Source: Pandoraea pulmonicola
Lineage (GTDB): Bacteria; Pseudomonadota; Gammaproteobacteria; Burkholderiales; Burkholderiaceae
NCBI RefSeq assembly: GCF_000815105.2
Contig: NZ_CP010310.2
Coordinates: forward strand, 2,480,001 to 2,544,000
Reading direction: 5' to 3'
DNA length: 64,000 nt
Below are positions 19,477 to 28,385 of the stretch, piece by piece. The translations under genes and the position numbers were made by a program. Position 1 is the stretch's first letter; each line of letters opens with the position of its first letter. The notes below the pieces were generated by a model. It saw only the letters and a program-made list of their open reading frames with translations. It was not told the origin of the DNA and did not search any database.

Positions 19477-19774
19477 GACGTTCGGTTCAGCGGGGAAATA
19501 GGTTCTTTACGGCATCGCAGCAACGGGACGCATTGCCGATTGCGCCACGATGATACTGCGAATACGCGAAACGCGCGTCGGCGTGCAATATTCGATGGAT
19601 TCTCGCTTGCTCACCCGCTTTCCCACCTGCCGAGCCCCCAACGTTCACATTCCACCACTGCGTCGACAACGATTGTCGTGCGCGGCCCCTCGATTCCAGA
19701 CTCGCAAGAACGTACAAGCCGGCGGCGGCCATATCCGCTATCCTGCACGGCCAGTGGTAATTGCAGGAGTTTTC
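19477..19774. other. Intergenic region between divergent thioesterase and azlC genes
   Basis: A 298-bp spacer. An in-frame open extension of azlC runs through it from 19550 but does not look like protein. I could not pick out a clear promoter. Confidence 0.35.
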
Positions 19775-20509
19775 GTGTCTGGAATGTCTTCTTCGGCTGC
19801 GGCGTCGCAGCAGTCCGATGTCAAACTCGAAGTGGCGCGCGGCATGCGCGCTTCGTTGCCGGTGATGCTCGGTTTTGTCCCCTTCGCGATGGTGCTCGGC
19901 GCGCAGGCGACCCAAAAGGGGATGCCCGCGTTTCTGGTGCCCCTCATGACGGGCCTCAACTTCGCCGGTGGTTCGGAATTCACCGCCGTGCGCCTGTGGA
20001 CGTCTCCGCCGCATCTCGCCCTGATCGTGGCGATGTCGTGCCTCGTCAATGCGCGTCACATCCTCATGGGCGCGGCGTTCGCGCCGCTCATGCGTCATGT
20101 GCCGCTGCGCCGTGCGCTCGCATCGCTCTTTCTCATGTGCGACGAGAGTTGGGCGATGGCGTTGACCGATGCGAAGGTGCGTCATGCGGACCGCATCAGT
20201 CTGCCGTACTATCTCGGCGTGGCCGTCAATCTTTGGCTCGCGTGGATCGCCTTCACGGCGCTTGGCGCGGTGCTCGGTCCCGTGCTCGGCGACATCGAGC
20301 AATACGGCTTCGACATGGCCTTCACCGCCGTGTTTCTCGTCCTGCTCAAGGGCATGTGGCGCGGATGGCGCAAGTGTCTGCCGTGGCTCGTGAGCCTCGT
20401 GGCCGCAGCGCTTGCATATCTCTATGTGCCCGGCGCCTGGTATGTCGCCGCGGGTGCGTGCGCGGGCCTCGTCGCCGCGATTCTGATGGAGCCGCGCGAT
20501 GCCGCTTGA
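19775..20509 (+). CDS. azlC: AzlC family branched-chain amino acid exporter subunit
   Basis: A 244-residue membrane protein. I chose GTG 19775 because AGGAG (19765-19769) lies 5 nt upstream; ATG 19784 is possible. Family features include LPVMLGFVPFAMVLGAQA, GGSEFTAVRLWTSPP and SCLVNARHILMGAAF. With AzlD it forms a two-part exporter of branched-chain amino acids or analogues. It overlaps azlD by 11 bp. Confidence 0.9.
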   Translation: MSGMSSSAAASQQSDVKLEVARGMRASLPVMLGFVPFAMVLGAQATQKGMPAFLVPLMTGLNFAGGSEFTAVRLWTSPPHLALIVAMSCLVNARHILMGAAFAPLMRHVPLRRALASLFLMCDESWAMALTDAKVRHADRISLPYYLGVAVNLWLAWIAFTALGAVLGPVLGDIEQYGFDMAFTAVFLVLLKGMWRGWRKCLPWLVSLVAAALAYLYVPGAWYVAAGACAGLVAAILMEPRDAA

Positions 20510-20810
20510 TGCCACGCTCCTGCTGCCCATTGCGACCGTCGCCCTGATGGCCGCCACGACCTATGTCACACGTATCGTCGGCTTCCTCGTGCTGCGCGAT
20601 CGCGCGCTCGGCCCGCGAGTGCGCTCGGTGATGGAGAGCCTGCCCGGCTGCGTGCTGATCTCCGTGATCGCGCCGTCGTTCGTCGCCGAGCGTCCCGCCG
20701 ACCTGATCGCGCTGGCCGTGACACTATTCGCCGCCACGCGTTTCTCGCTGTTGCCCACGGTCGTGATCAGCATCGCCGCCACCGGCGCACTGCGGTACTT
20801 CGTCGGCTGA
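20499..20810 (+). CDS. azlD: AzlD family branched-chain amino acid exporter subunit
   Basis: A 103-residue membrane protein with about three or four hydrophobic segments and the family core TTYVTRIVGFLVLRDRALGP followed by ESLPGCVLISVIAPSF. It is the small partner of AzlC, whose reading frame it overlaps. Confidence 0.9.
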   Translation: MPLDATLLLPIATVALMAATTYVTRIVGFLVLRDRALGPRVRSVMESLPGCVLISVIAPSFVAERPADLIALAVTLFAATRFSLLPTVVISIAATGALRYFVG

Positions 20811-20823
20811 ACCCGCGCAAGTC

Positions 20824-20855
20824 GACGGAATGACGGAATGACGGGATGATGGGAT
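20824..20855. repeat. Four tandem 8-bp repeats
   Basis: GACGGAAT, GACGGAAT, GACGGGAT, GATGGGAT run head to tail between the azlD stop and the terminator of the opposite-strand efflux operon. Confidence 0.85.
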
Positions 20856-20856
20856 G

Positions 20857-20885
20857 AAAAAAACCCCGCCAACGTCGGCGGGGTT
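20857..20885 (-). terminator. Intrinsic terminator of the efflux operon (works from azlD side too)
   Basis: AACCCCGCC and GGCGGGGTT form the stem around a 6-nt loop. On the minus strand the stem is followed by seven T's (20863 down to 20857), so it best fits the end of the emrB transcript. Confidence 0.85.
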
Positions 20886-20957
20886 CAAGAAGCGCCCGGT
20901 AGTACAGAGCAGGGCCGGGCACTCGGGGGGAAGTCTTTGCCTCGACGCGTGTGCGCG

Positions 20958-22508
20958 TCAGTGCGCCCCGGCTGCGGCGTCGCCGCCACCGCCGCCCTTG
21001 ATCGGCCGCGTGATCCAGACCATCGCGATCATCAGCACGAAGAGCAGCGCCGAAATCCAGAAGATGTCGTTGGCGCCGAGCATCGCCGATTGCTGTGTGA
21101 CGATGCGATCGAGGTAGCCATGGGCCTGCGACGTGGACATGCCCAACTGGTTGAGCGATTCCACCGAAGCGTTGAACGGCTGATCGTACGGCGTCAGATG
21201 CTCGGTCAACTGTGCGTGGTGCAGCGTGATCCGGTTGTCCCACACGGTTGTCGCGATGGACGTGCCCACCGCGCCGCACGTGATACGCACGAAATTCGAC
21301 AGCCCCGCGGCCGCCGGGATGCGGCTCGGCGGCAGCCCCGACAGGATGATGGCCGTGAGCGGGATGAAGAACATCGACATCGGCACGCCCTGCAGGAACG
21401 TCGGAATCATCAGCGTGCGCGTATCGACCAGCGTGTTGAAGTGCGAGCGCATCAGGAACACGAGCGCGAACAGCAGGAACGAGACGGTCACCACCCAGCG
21501 CGCGTCGAGCTTTGGCAGGAACTTGCCGATCACCGGCGACAGGATGATCGCGAACAGCCCCACGGGCGCCATCACGAGACCGGCCTCGGTTGCCGTGTAT
21601 CCGAGATAGATCTGCAACCATTGCGGCAGAATCACCAGATTCCCGAAGAACAGCCCGTAGCCGACCGAGATGGCGACCACGCCGCCCGTGAAGTTGATCC
21701 GCTTGAACAGCGTCAGATCGACCACCGGATGCTTCTCGGTGATCTCCCAGACCACGAAGAAGCAGAAGGAGACGAGCGACACGAGCGCGAGCATCACGAT
21801 GGTCGACGAGTTGAACCAGTCGAGTTCCTTACCCTTGTCGAGCATGACCTGCAGCGAACCGACCCACACCACGAGCAGCGCGAGTCCGATCGTGTCGATG
21901 GGCTTGCGATGCGTTGGCGTTTCGCGCTTGGCGTAGATCATCCATGTGACGTACGCGGCCGCGATACCGACTGGAATGTTGATGTAGAAGATCCAGGGCC
22001 AGCGATAGTTGTCGGAGATCCAGCCGCCCAGAATCGGCCCCATCACCGGGGCGACGAGTGTCGTCATCCCCCAGAGTGCCAGCGCCATCGAACTCTTCGC
22101 GGGCGGATAGCTCGAGAGCAGCAGCGATTGCGAGAGCGGAATCATCGGGCCGGCCACCGCGCCCTGGAGCACGCGGGCAGCCAGCAGGAATTCGAGCGTC
22201 GGCGCCATGCCGCACAACCACGAGGCCAGAACGAACAGCAGGATCGACGTGACGAAGAGTCGCACCGCGCCGAAGCGCTCGGTGAGCCAGCCCGTGAGCG
22301 GCACCGAGATGGCATTGGCCACGGCGAACGAGGTAATCACCCACGTGCCCTGGCTCGACGAGACGCCGAGGTCGCCGGAGATGGCGGGAATGGACACGTT
22401 GGCAATCGATGTGTCGAGCACGTTCATGAACGTGGCGAGCGACAACGCGATGGTGCCAAGGACCAGCTGGCCCCCCGACAGGGGGCCAGGAGCGTTTTGA
22501 GTTGCCAT
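20958..22508 (-). CDS. emrB: EmrB/QacA-type (DHA2) MFS multidrug exporter
   Basis: A 516-residue transporter with 14 hydrophobic segments. Motifs: LDTSIANVSIPAIS in the first segment, GWLTERFGAVRLF (motif A) and GPILGGWISDNYRWPWIFY (motif C region). It uses the proton gradient and, with the HlyD-type adaptor and outer-membrane channel encoded upstream, should export drugs or phenolic compounds straight out of the cell. Last gene of the marR-channel-adaptor-exporter operon; actual substrates unknown. Confidence 0.92.
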   Translation of the reverse strand: MATQNAPGPLSGGQLVLGTIALSLATFMNVLDTSIANVSIPAISGDLGVSSSQGTWVITSFAVANAISVPLTGWLTERFGAVRLFVTSILLFVLASWLCGMAPTLEFLLAARVLQGAVAGPMIPLSQSLLLSSYPPAKSSMALALWGMTTLVAPVMGPILGGWISDNYRWPWIFYINIPVGIAAAYVTWMIYAKRETPTHRKPIDTIGLALLVVWVGSLQVMLDKGKELDWFNSSTIVMLALVSLVSFCFFVVWEITEKHPVVDLTLFKRINFTGGVVAISVGYGLFFGNLVILPQWLQIYLGYTATEAGLVMAPVGLFAIILSPVIGKFLPKLDARWVVTVSFLLFALVFLMRSHFNTLVDTRTLMIPTFLQGVPMSMFFIPLTAIILSGLPPSRIPAAAGLSNFVRITCGAVGTSIATTVWDNRITLHHAQLTEHLTPYDQPFNASVESLNQLGMSTSQAHGYLDRIVTQQSAMLGANDIFWISALLFVLMIAMVWITRPIKGGGGGDAAAGAH

Positions 22509-22545
22509 GAGATGTCAAAGGGGGTGGGGAGCACCCCCCTCCGAT

Positions 22546-23781
22546 TTACAGGGGACGAGCGCGGGCCGGCTGGTTGCGCGTGTCGTTGGCGCTGCCCGAG
22601 GCGAGCGGCGCACCGGCGTTTTCGGTGATGATCCTGGCGACGATGTCGTCGGCGTCGTGCCCGACCTTGTCGTAGACGTCGGTCGAATACACCGGCAGCG
22701 CGGGCGCCTCGCGCAGTTCCTTGCCGTCGGTGTTGCGCACGTTCACCTTGACCTGCATCGACAGACCGACACGCAGCGGGTGCTCCTGCAACTGCTTCGG
22801 GTCGAGTGCGATGCGCACCGGCAGGCGTTGCACCACCTTGATCCAGTTGCCCGTGGCGTTTTGCGCCGGCAGCAGCGAGAACGCGCTGCCAGTGCCTGCC
22901 GAGAAGCCGGCGACCGTGCCCTTGTATTCCACCGACGAACCGTACACGTCGGCCGTGAGCGTCACGGGCTGACCCACGCGCATGTGCGCGATCTGCACTT
23001 CCTTGAAGTTGGCGTCGACCCACACTTCGTTGAGCGGCACGAGCGCCATGAGCGGAGCGCCCGTCGCGACTCGCTGGCCGACCTGCACCGAACGCTTGGC
23101 GACGTAACCGTCGACCGGCGCCGGAATCGTCGTGCGGGCGTAGTCGAGGTACGAGGCGCGCACCTTGGCGGCGGCCTGTTGCACGTTCGGATGCGTGGTC
23201 ACCGACGTCTTGTCGGTGAGTGCCTTGTTCGACACGAGTTGCGCGCGAGCCTGTTCGAGCGCGGCGCGGGCGGCCTTCACGGCGTCCTGCGCGTGGGCCA
23301 GTTCTTCACGCGACACGGCGCCCGTGGCGATCGCCATCTCACGGCGCTTCACGTCGGCCTGCGCCTTGGCGAGTTCCGACTCGCGCATCGCGACGGTGGC
23401 CGCATAGGCGTCGTTGTTCACGAAATAGGTACGAACCTGACGCACGGTCTGCGCCAGATTCGCCTCGGCCTGCAGCAGCGCCACGCGGGCGTCGGCCTGG
23501 TCGAGCGTGACCAGCGGCTGGCCGGCCTTGACCATCTGCGTGTCGTCGACCTTCACGCCGGTGACCGTGCCCGCCACTTGCGGGGTGATCTGCACGACGT
23601 TGCCCGCGACGTAGGCGTCGTCGGTGTCTTCGTAATAGCGCGCGTACAGCGCGTAGTAGGCGCCGTAGCCGATGGCCGCAATCGCGATCACGGCCGTCAG
23701 CGTCAGCATCATGCGGCGGCGCTTGCCATTGCTCTGAGCCGGCTGCTGGGCAGGCGCTTGTTGTTGGTTGTCGCTCATCAT
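22546..23781 (-). CDS. emrA: HlyD/EmrA-type membrane fusion protein
   Basis: A 411-residue periplasmic adaptor. A cytoplasmic Gln/Pro/Arg-rich start, one membrane anchor (about 24-46), then the lipoyl/barrel-sandwich motifs (DTDDAYVAGNVVQITPQVAG; TTIPAPVDGYVAKRSVQVGQ) around an alpha-helical hairpin. It links the inner-membrane exporter to the outer-membrane channel. The gene lies 37 bp ahead of emrB. A second ATG one codon later (23778) is equally possible. Confidence 0.92.
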   Translation of the reverse strand: MMSDNQQQAPAQQPAQSNGKRRRMMLTLTAVIAIAAIGYGAYYALYARYYEDTDDAYVAGNVVQITPQVAGTVTGVKVDDTQMVKAGQPLVTLDQADARVALLQAEANLAQTVRQVRTYFVNNDAYAATVAMRESELAKAQADVKRREMAIATGAVSREELAHAQDAVKAARAALEQARAQLVSNKALTDKTSVTTHPNVQQAAAKVRASYLDYARTTIPAPVDGYVAKRSVQVGQRVATGAPLMALVPLNEVWVDANFKEVQIAHMRVGQPVTLTADVYGSSVEYKGTVAGFSAGTGSAFSLLPAQNATGNWIKVVQRLPVRIALDPKQLQEHPLRVGLSMQVKVNVRNTDGKELREAPALPVYSTDVYDKVGHDADDIVARIITENAGAPLASGSANDTRNQPARARPL

Positions 23782-23816
23782 TTGCTCCGTACTAATCTCT
23801 CAATGTGCTTTGACGT

Positions 23817-23852
23817 TGTCTTGTCTGTCTTGCGTGTCCTGCATGTCTTGCG
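23817..23852. repeat. Four tandem 9-bp repeats ahead of emrA
   Basis: Plus-strand units TGTCTTGTC, TGTCTTGCG, TGTCCTGCA, TGTCTTGCG run head to tail in the 97-bp gap between the channel gene and emrA. In the mRNA sense they read as CGCAAGACA-like units. Confidence 0.85.
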
Positions 23853-23878
23853 CGGCGTGCCTGCCGGTCTGCGCACCG

Positions 23879-25396
23879 TCAGTGCGTCTGCGGGGCGTCG
23901 CCTTCGGCCCTGGCCGGGCGCTCCTGACCCACGACGAGACCTGCGGCCTGGGCGTCGAACCCGCCGCCCAGCGCCTTGATCAGACCGATCTGCTGATCGC
24001 GACGGGCGCTTTCGATGTTCACGCGCGCCTGTTCCTGCGTCAGCAGCGAAGACTCCGCGGCGAGCACGGTGAGCTGAGGCGTGAGGCCCGCCTTGTATCG
24101 GTCGACGGCCAGGTCGTAGGCGCGCTGCGCGGCGTCCTGTGCCACGCGTTGCGACACCATCTGCTTGTCGGCCGAACGGATCGACGACATGCGATCGGCG
24201 ATGTCGCCCAGCGCCTTGTTCAGTGTGGCGTCGTAGTTCGCGACGGCGCTTTCGTACGCGGCGTACTGGCCCTTGAGGTTGGCGCGCAGACGTCCGCCGT
24301 CGAAGATCGGCAGCGAGATCACCGGGCCGAACTGAATGTTCTGGCTGCTCGGGTCGATCAGCTTGCCCAGCCCGAAGGTCGAATAGCCGAACGCGGCGTT
24401 CAGGTTCACATCGGGGTAGAAGCGCGCCTTCGCGACGTCGACGCCCTTGAGTTGCGCTTCGACGCTCCAGCGCGCCGTCACGATGTCGGGGCGGCGGCCG
24501 AGCAGGGCGAGCGGCAGGTTGTCGGGCAGGGCGGGCGTCGGTTGTTCGGCGAGCTTCGGACGCTGGATTTCCAGACCGCGATCCGGGCCCTTGCCGAGCA
24601 GCACGCCAAGCTGGTGGCGCGTGAGCAGGATCTGTCCGTCGAGCTGCGCGAGTTGTGTGGCGATATCGGCCGTATTGCTGTCGGCCTGTTTCTGTTCGAC
24701 TTGCGTGTCGAGACCGGCGCGCACGCGATCGGCGGTGAGTTTGCCGAGGTTCTGGCGCTGCCGGGCCGTGCGTTCGAGCACGTCATGCAGCGCGTATTGC
24801 TGGGCGAGCTGGTTGTAAGCGCGCGCGACGGCCGTGGCGAGGGCGAGGCGCACTTCCTGGTCTTCGGCTTCTTCGGCGCGTTCGGCCGAAATGGCCTGGG
24901 CGCGCGCCGAGCGGTTCTTGCCCCACAGGTCGAGCTCCCACGACAGCGTGGCGTTCAGGTCGCCCTGTGTGAACCAGTTGCCGCCGTAGCCCGGCGGGTA
25001 GATGGTGTTCTCGGTGAATTTTTGACGATAGACGTCGCCCGAGAAGTTGACCGACGGCAGCAGCGCGGCGGCGGCGCCTTCAGTCTGCGCCTGCGCCGAC
25101 TTCAGACGCGCGGCGGCCATCGCCAGATCGGGATTGCCCGCGAGGGCTTCGTCGATCAGCGACACCAGTTGCGGATCGCCAAAGCGCTGGGCCCAGTCCG
25201 TGCCGGGCCACTGGCCGCCCTCGGAGGGCAGGCTGCGCTGGGTCTGGTACTGATCCGGCGTGCGGATCTGCTTGTCGCTGTGGATGCCGGCGAAGTTCGC
25301 GCAACCGGCAAAGCCCAGCGTCACGGCCGCCACACACAGGGCGGAAATCGCTGAGCGGGCCCGCTGACGCGGGAGGAACGGTGAGGCCGCTTTCAT
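23879..25396 (-). CDS. Outer-membrane efflux lipoprotein (NodT/OprM type)
   Basis: A 505-residue TolC-like channel. ATG 25396 was preferred over an in-frame upstream start because it begins a lipoprotein signal: MKAASPF, a hydrophobic stretch, then FAGC as a lipobox. The body has the two-fold repeat of outer-membrane efflux proteins (IDEALAGNPDLAMAAARLKS; LPDNLPLALLGRRPDIVTAR; LPIFDGGRLRANLKGQYAAY). It should form the exit duct for the EmrAB pump encoded downstream. Confidence 0.92.
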   Translation of the reverse strand: MKAASPFLPRQRARSAISALCVAAVTLGFAGCANFAGIHSDKQIRTPDQYQTQRSLPSEGGQWPGTDWAQRFGDPQLVSLIDEALAGNPDLAMAAARLKSAQAQTEGAAAALLPSVNFSGDVYRQKFTENTIYPPGYGGNWFTQGDLNATLSWELDLWGKNRSARAQAISAERAEEAEDQEVRLALATAVARAYNQLAQQYALHDVLERTARQRQNLGKLTADRVRAGLDTQVEQKQADSNTADIATQLAQLDGQILLTRHQLGVLLGKGPDRGLEIQRPKLAEQPTPALPDNLPLALLGRRPDIVTARWSVEAQLKGVDVAKARFYPDVNLNAAFGYSTFGLGKLIDPSSQNIQFGPVISLPIFDGGRLRANLKGQYAAYESAVANYDATLNKALGDIADRMSSIRSADKQMVSQRVAQDAAQRAYDLAVDRYKAGLTPQLTVLAAESSLLTQEQARVNIESARRDQQIGLIKALGGGFDAQAAGLVVGQERPARAEGDAPQTH

Positions 25397-25509
25397 CGCA
25401 AAACCTTTACGAGTGAAGTCTTCAACTGACAATAATCGGGAATCGGGCGATGGCAGGTCCGAGAAATAGTGGACTCGACATGCTTTCTGAGGCTGAAGGC
25501 AGGGCTGGG

Positions 25510-26025
25510 TTACCCGCTCTCGCCGTTGACGATCACGCGTCGCAGCAGGCTTTTCAGAAAACCCACTTCCTCGACGGTGAAGCCGCGCAGCAGATGATCG
25601 GCGGCGCGCACGAAGATGTCCGGCATCCGGTCGGCCATGGCGTAGCCTGCCTCGGTCGCGCGCAGTTCCACTGTGCGGCGGTCCGTCTTGCTGCGCTCGC
25701 GCATCAGCAGACCTTGGGCTTCGAGCCGATCGAGCAGGCGCGTAACGGCGCTCGCATCTATACAGTAGTCGCGCGCGAGGTCCGCCGCTGTCCTGCTCTT
25801 GCCCGTGGCGACCTTGTAAAGCATGGTCGCCTGCGTGCTGGTCAGCCCGAACTGCGAGGTTTCTTTCGTAAGCTCCGCCATGATCAGTTGACGCACCCGT
25901 GCGACGAGATAGCCGAGCGAATCGTCGATGTCGTAGGCGTTACGAGGCGACTGGATGGTCGAATCGACAGTGGGATTGGCCGGCGGCGCTGAAGTCTCGG
26001 AAAGGGGGGCGGACGGTTCGGACAT
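25510..26025 (-). CDS. MarR family transcriptional regulator of the efflux operon
   Basis: A 171-residue winged-helix protein. The core LTSTQATMLYKVATGKSRTA, DASAVTRLLDRLEAQGLLMR and the wing SKTDRRTVELRATEAG (about 60-125) are typical of MarR. The first 30 residues are Pro/Ser-rich. It is the first gene of the efflux operon and probably represses it until a phenolic ligand binds, as known for EmrR/MarR. Two copies of a 19-bp element flank its promoter. Confidence 0.9.
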   Translation of the reverse strand: MSEPSAPLSETSAPPANPTVDSTIQSPRNAYDIDDSLGYLVARVRQLIMAELTKETSQFGLTSTQATMLYKVATGKSRTAADLARDYCIDASAVTRLLDRLEAQGLLMRERSKTDRRTVELRATEAGYAMADRMPDIFVRAADHLLRGFTVEEVGFLKSLLRRVIVNGESG

Positions 26026-26036
26026 TTTCGTGCTGG

Positions 26037-26109
26037 TGCAATAATTGACTTGTCACGATTATAGCGTTCACTTAATAAAAAGCAAGGCGATGCAATAGTT
26101 GACTAGGCA
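26037..26109 (-). promoter_or_regulatory. Promoter of the marR-efflux operon with two operator-like repeats
   Basis: On the minus strand, TTGCTT (26085-26080), a 16-bp spacer and TATAAT (26063-26058) form a promoter starting near 26051. A 19-bp element occurs at 26037-26055 (TGCAATAATTGACTTGTCA) and again at 26091-26109 (TGCAATAGTTGACTAGGCA), 16 of 19 identical and 54 bp apart. One covers the start of transcription, the other lies just upstream of the -35 box: a layout expected for MarR self-repression. Confidence 0.65.
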
Positions 26110-26314
26110 AATATTGCAACCAGATGTAGACGTATTGCTCTAGTCCGGATTGGTGCGTAGCGGGAAGGGGTAAGGATGCCGGAGAGGGGCGATTCCGCGC
26201 ATCCGGCAAAGCCGCGGCGCAAGCCGTTGTTGCATCGCAGAAAAGCCATGACGTGAGACATGCGCAAGTGGTAGAATCGCGGATTCTCCAAAGGCTTTTT
26301 CGAGCACCTCTTTC

Positions 26315-28135
26315 ATGACCCGCGCTCTCCGTAATATCGCCATCATCGCGCACGTCGACCACGGCAAAACCACGCTCGTCGACCAGCTGCTGCGCCAGTC
26401 CGGCACTTTCCGCGAAAACCAGCAGATCGCTGAACGTGTGATGGACTCGAACGACATCGAAAAAGAGCGCGGCATCACGATCCTCGCCAAGAACTGCGCC
26501 GTCGAGTACGAAGGCACGCACATCAACATCGTCGACACGCCGGGCCACGCGGACTTCGGCGGCGAAGTGGAGCGCGTGCTCTCGATGGTCGACGGGGTGC
26601 TGCTGCTGGTCGACGCCGTCGAAGGCCCGATGCCGCAGACCCGTTTCGTGACGCGCAAGGCGCTCGGCCTCGGTCTGAAGCCGATCGTGGTGGTCAACAA
26701 GATCGACCGCCCGGGCGCGCGTCCGGACTGGGTGATCAACCAGACGTTCGACCTGATGGACAAGCTCGGCGCCACCGACGAGCAGCTCGATTTCCCGGTC
26801 ATCTACGCTTCGGGGCTGAACGGTTTCGCGGGCCTCGACGCCGACGTGCGCGAGGGCGACATGCGCCCGTTGTTCAACGCGATCCTCGAGCACGTGCCCG
26901 TGCGTGAAGCCGACGTCGACGCCCCGCTGCAGCTCCAGATCAGCTCGCTCGACTATTCGACGTTCGTGGGCCGCATCGGTATCGGCCGCATCACGCGCGG
27001 TCGCATCAAACCGGGCCAGCAAGTCGCCATGCGCTTCGGTCCGGAAGGCGAAGTGCTCAAGCGCAAGATCAACCAGGTGCTGACGTTCAAGGGCCTGGAG
27101 CGCGTGATGTCGGACGGCGCGCAGGCCGGCGACATCGTGCTGATCAACGGCATCGAAGACGTGGGCATCGGCGCGACGATCTGCGACGTGGAAGCTCCGG
27201 AAGCGCTGCCGCTGCTGACCGTCGACGAGCCGACGCTCACCATGAACTTCTGCGTGAACACGTCGCCGCTGGCCGGTCGTGAAGGCAAGTTCGTGACGAG
27301 CCGTCAGATTCGCGATCGTCTGCACAAGGAACTCAACCACAACGTGGCGCTGCGTGTGAAGGACACCTCGGAAGACTCCGTCTTCGAAGTGTCGGGTCGC
27401 GGCGAACTGCACCTGACGATTCTCATCGAGAACATGCGTCGCGAAGGCTACGAGCTGGCCGTGTCGCGTCCGCGCGTGGTGCTCAAGGAAATCGACGGTG
27501 TGAAGCACGAGCCATACGAACTGCTGACCATCGACCTGGAAGACGATCACCAGGGCGCGGTCATGGAGGAAATCGGCCGTCGCAAGGGCGAAATGCTGGA
27601 CATGGTCTCGGACGGCCGTGGCCGCACGCGTCTGGAGTACCGCATTCCGGCACGTGGCTTGATCGGCTTCCAGGGCGACTTCCTGTCGATGACCCGTGGT
27701 ACGGGCCTGATGAGCCACATCTTCGACGCCTACGCACCGCTCAAGGATGGTTCGCTGGGCGAGCGTCGCAACGGCGTGCTGATCTCCCAGGACGACGGTG
27801 CCGCCGTGGCCTACGCCCTGTGGAAGTTGCAGGACCGTGGTCGCATGTTCGTGTCGCCGGGCGATGCGCTGTATGAAGGCATGATCATCGGCATCCACAG
27901 CCGCGACAACGACCTCGTCGTCAACCCGATCAAGGGCAAGCAGCTCACGAACGTGCGTGCGTCGGGTACCGACGAAGCCGTGCGTCTGGTGCCGCCGATC
28001 GCATTGAGCCTGGAATACGCCGTGGAATTCATCGACGACGACGAACTCGTCGAAGTCACGCCGCAAACGATTCGTCTGCGCAAGCGTTTCCTGAAGGAAC
28101 ACGAGCGCAAGCGCGCCTCGCGCGAAGAGAAGTAA
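26315..28135 (+). CDS. typA: Ribosome-associated GTPase TypA/BipA
   Basis: A 606-residue translational GTPase of standard length. AHVDHGKT (12-19), [12 protein letters not shown] and [13 protein letters not shown] mark the G domain; EF-G-like barrels and the BipA-specific C-terminus follow ([20 protein letters not shown]). It acts on the ribosome in stress and cold growth. A TAGAAT box at 26272-26277 may be its -10 element, with a poor -35. Confidence 0.96.
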   Translation: MTRALRNIAIIAHVDHGKTTLVDQLLRQSGTFRENQQIAERVMDSNDIEKERGITILAKNCAVEYEGTHINIVDTPGHADFGGEVERVLSMVDGVLLLVDAVEGPMPQTRFVTRKALGLGLKPIVVVNKIDRPGARPDWVINQTFDLMDKLGATDEQLDFPVIYASGLNGFAGLDADVREGDMRPLFNAILEHVPVREADVDAPLQLQISSLDYSTFVGRIGIGRITRGRIKPGQQVAMRFGPEGEVLKRKINQVLTFKGLERVMSDGAQAGDIVLINGIEDVGIGATICDVEAPEALPLLTVDEPTLTMNFCVNTSPLAGREGKFVTSRQIRDRLHKELNHNVALRVKDTSEDSVFEVSGRGELHLTILIENMRREGYELAVSRPRVVLKEIDGVKHEPYELLTIDLEDDHQGAVMEEIGRRKGEMLDMVSDGRGRTRLEYRIPARGLIGFQGDFLSMTRGTGLMSHIFDAYAPLKDGSLGERRNGVLISQDDGAAVAYALWKLQDRGRMFVSPGDALYEGMIIGIHSRDNDLVVNPIKGKQLTNVRASGTDEAVRLVPPIALSLEYAVEFIDDDELVEVTPQTIRLRKRFLKEHERKRASREEK

Positions 28136-28204
28136 GCCCGGCGATGGCGGCGGTGCGTGGCAGACGACAGTCCGCTGCGCCCGCGACGTCCGTTGGTTGG
28201 AAGG

Positions 28205-28231
28205 AAGCCGGTGCCTCGCGCCGGCTTTTTT
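28205..28231 (+). terminator. Intrinsic terminator after typA
   Basis: AAGCCGG (28205-28211) pairs with CCGGCTT (28221-28227), followed by a T-run to 28231. Confidence 0.85.
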
Positions 28232-28385
28232 GTTGGCCGTTCGCCTGTGAATTTGCGATGTCCGACGTGCGGCGCAATGGTTGCCGCCGGCCGTCGCTAG
28301 CCCCCGAGGATGTCGTTGTCGACATGGCGCGTCGCCGTGCGCAACGATGTTCATTCCGTTGACGATTTTGAAACACTCGCCTGAC

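Noticed and set aside
20937..22628. 563-codon plus-strand frame across the emrB exporter gene
   Set aside because: Antisense to a clear 14-helix exporter; no ribosome site or family resemblance.
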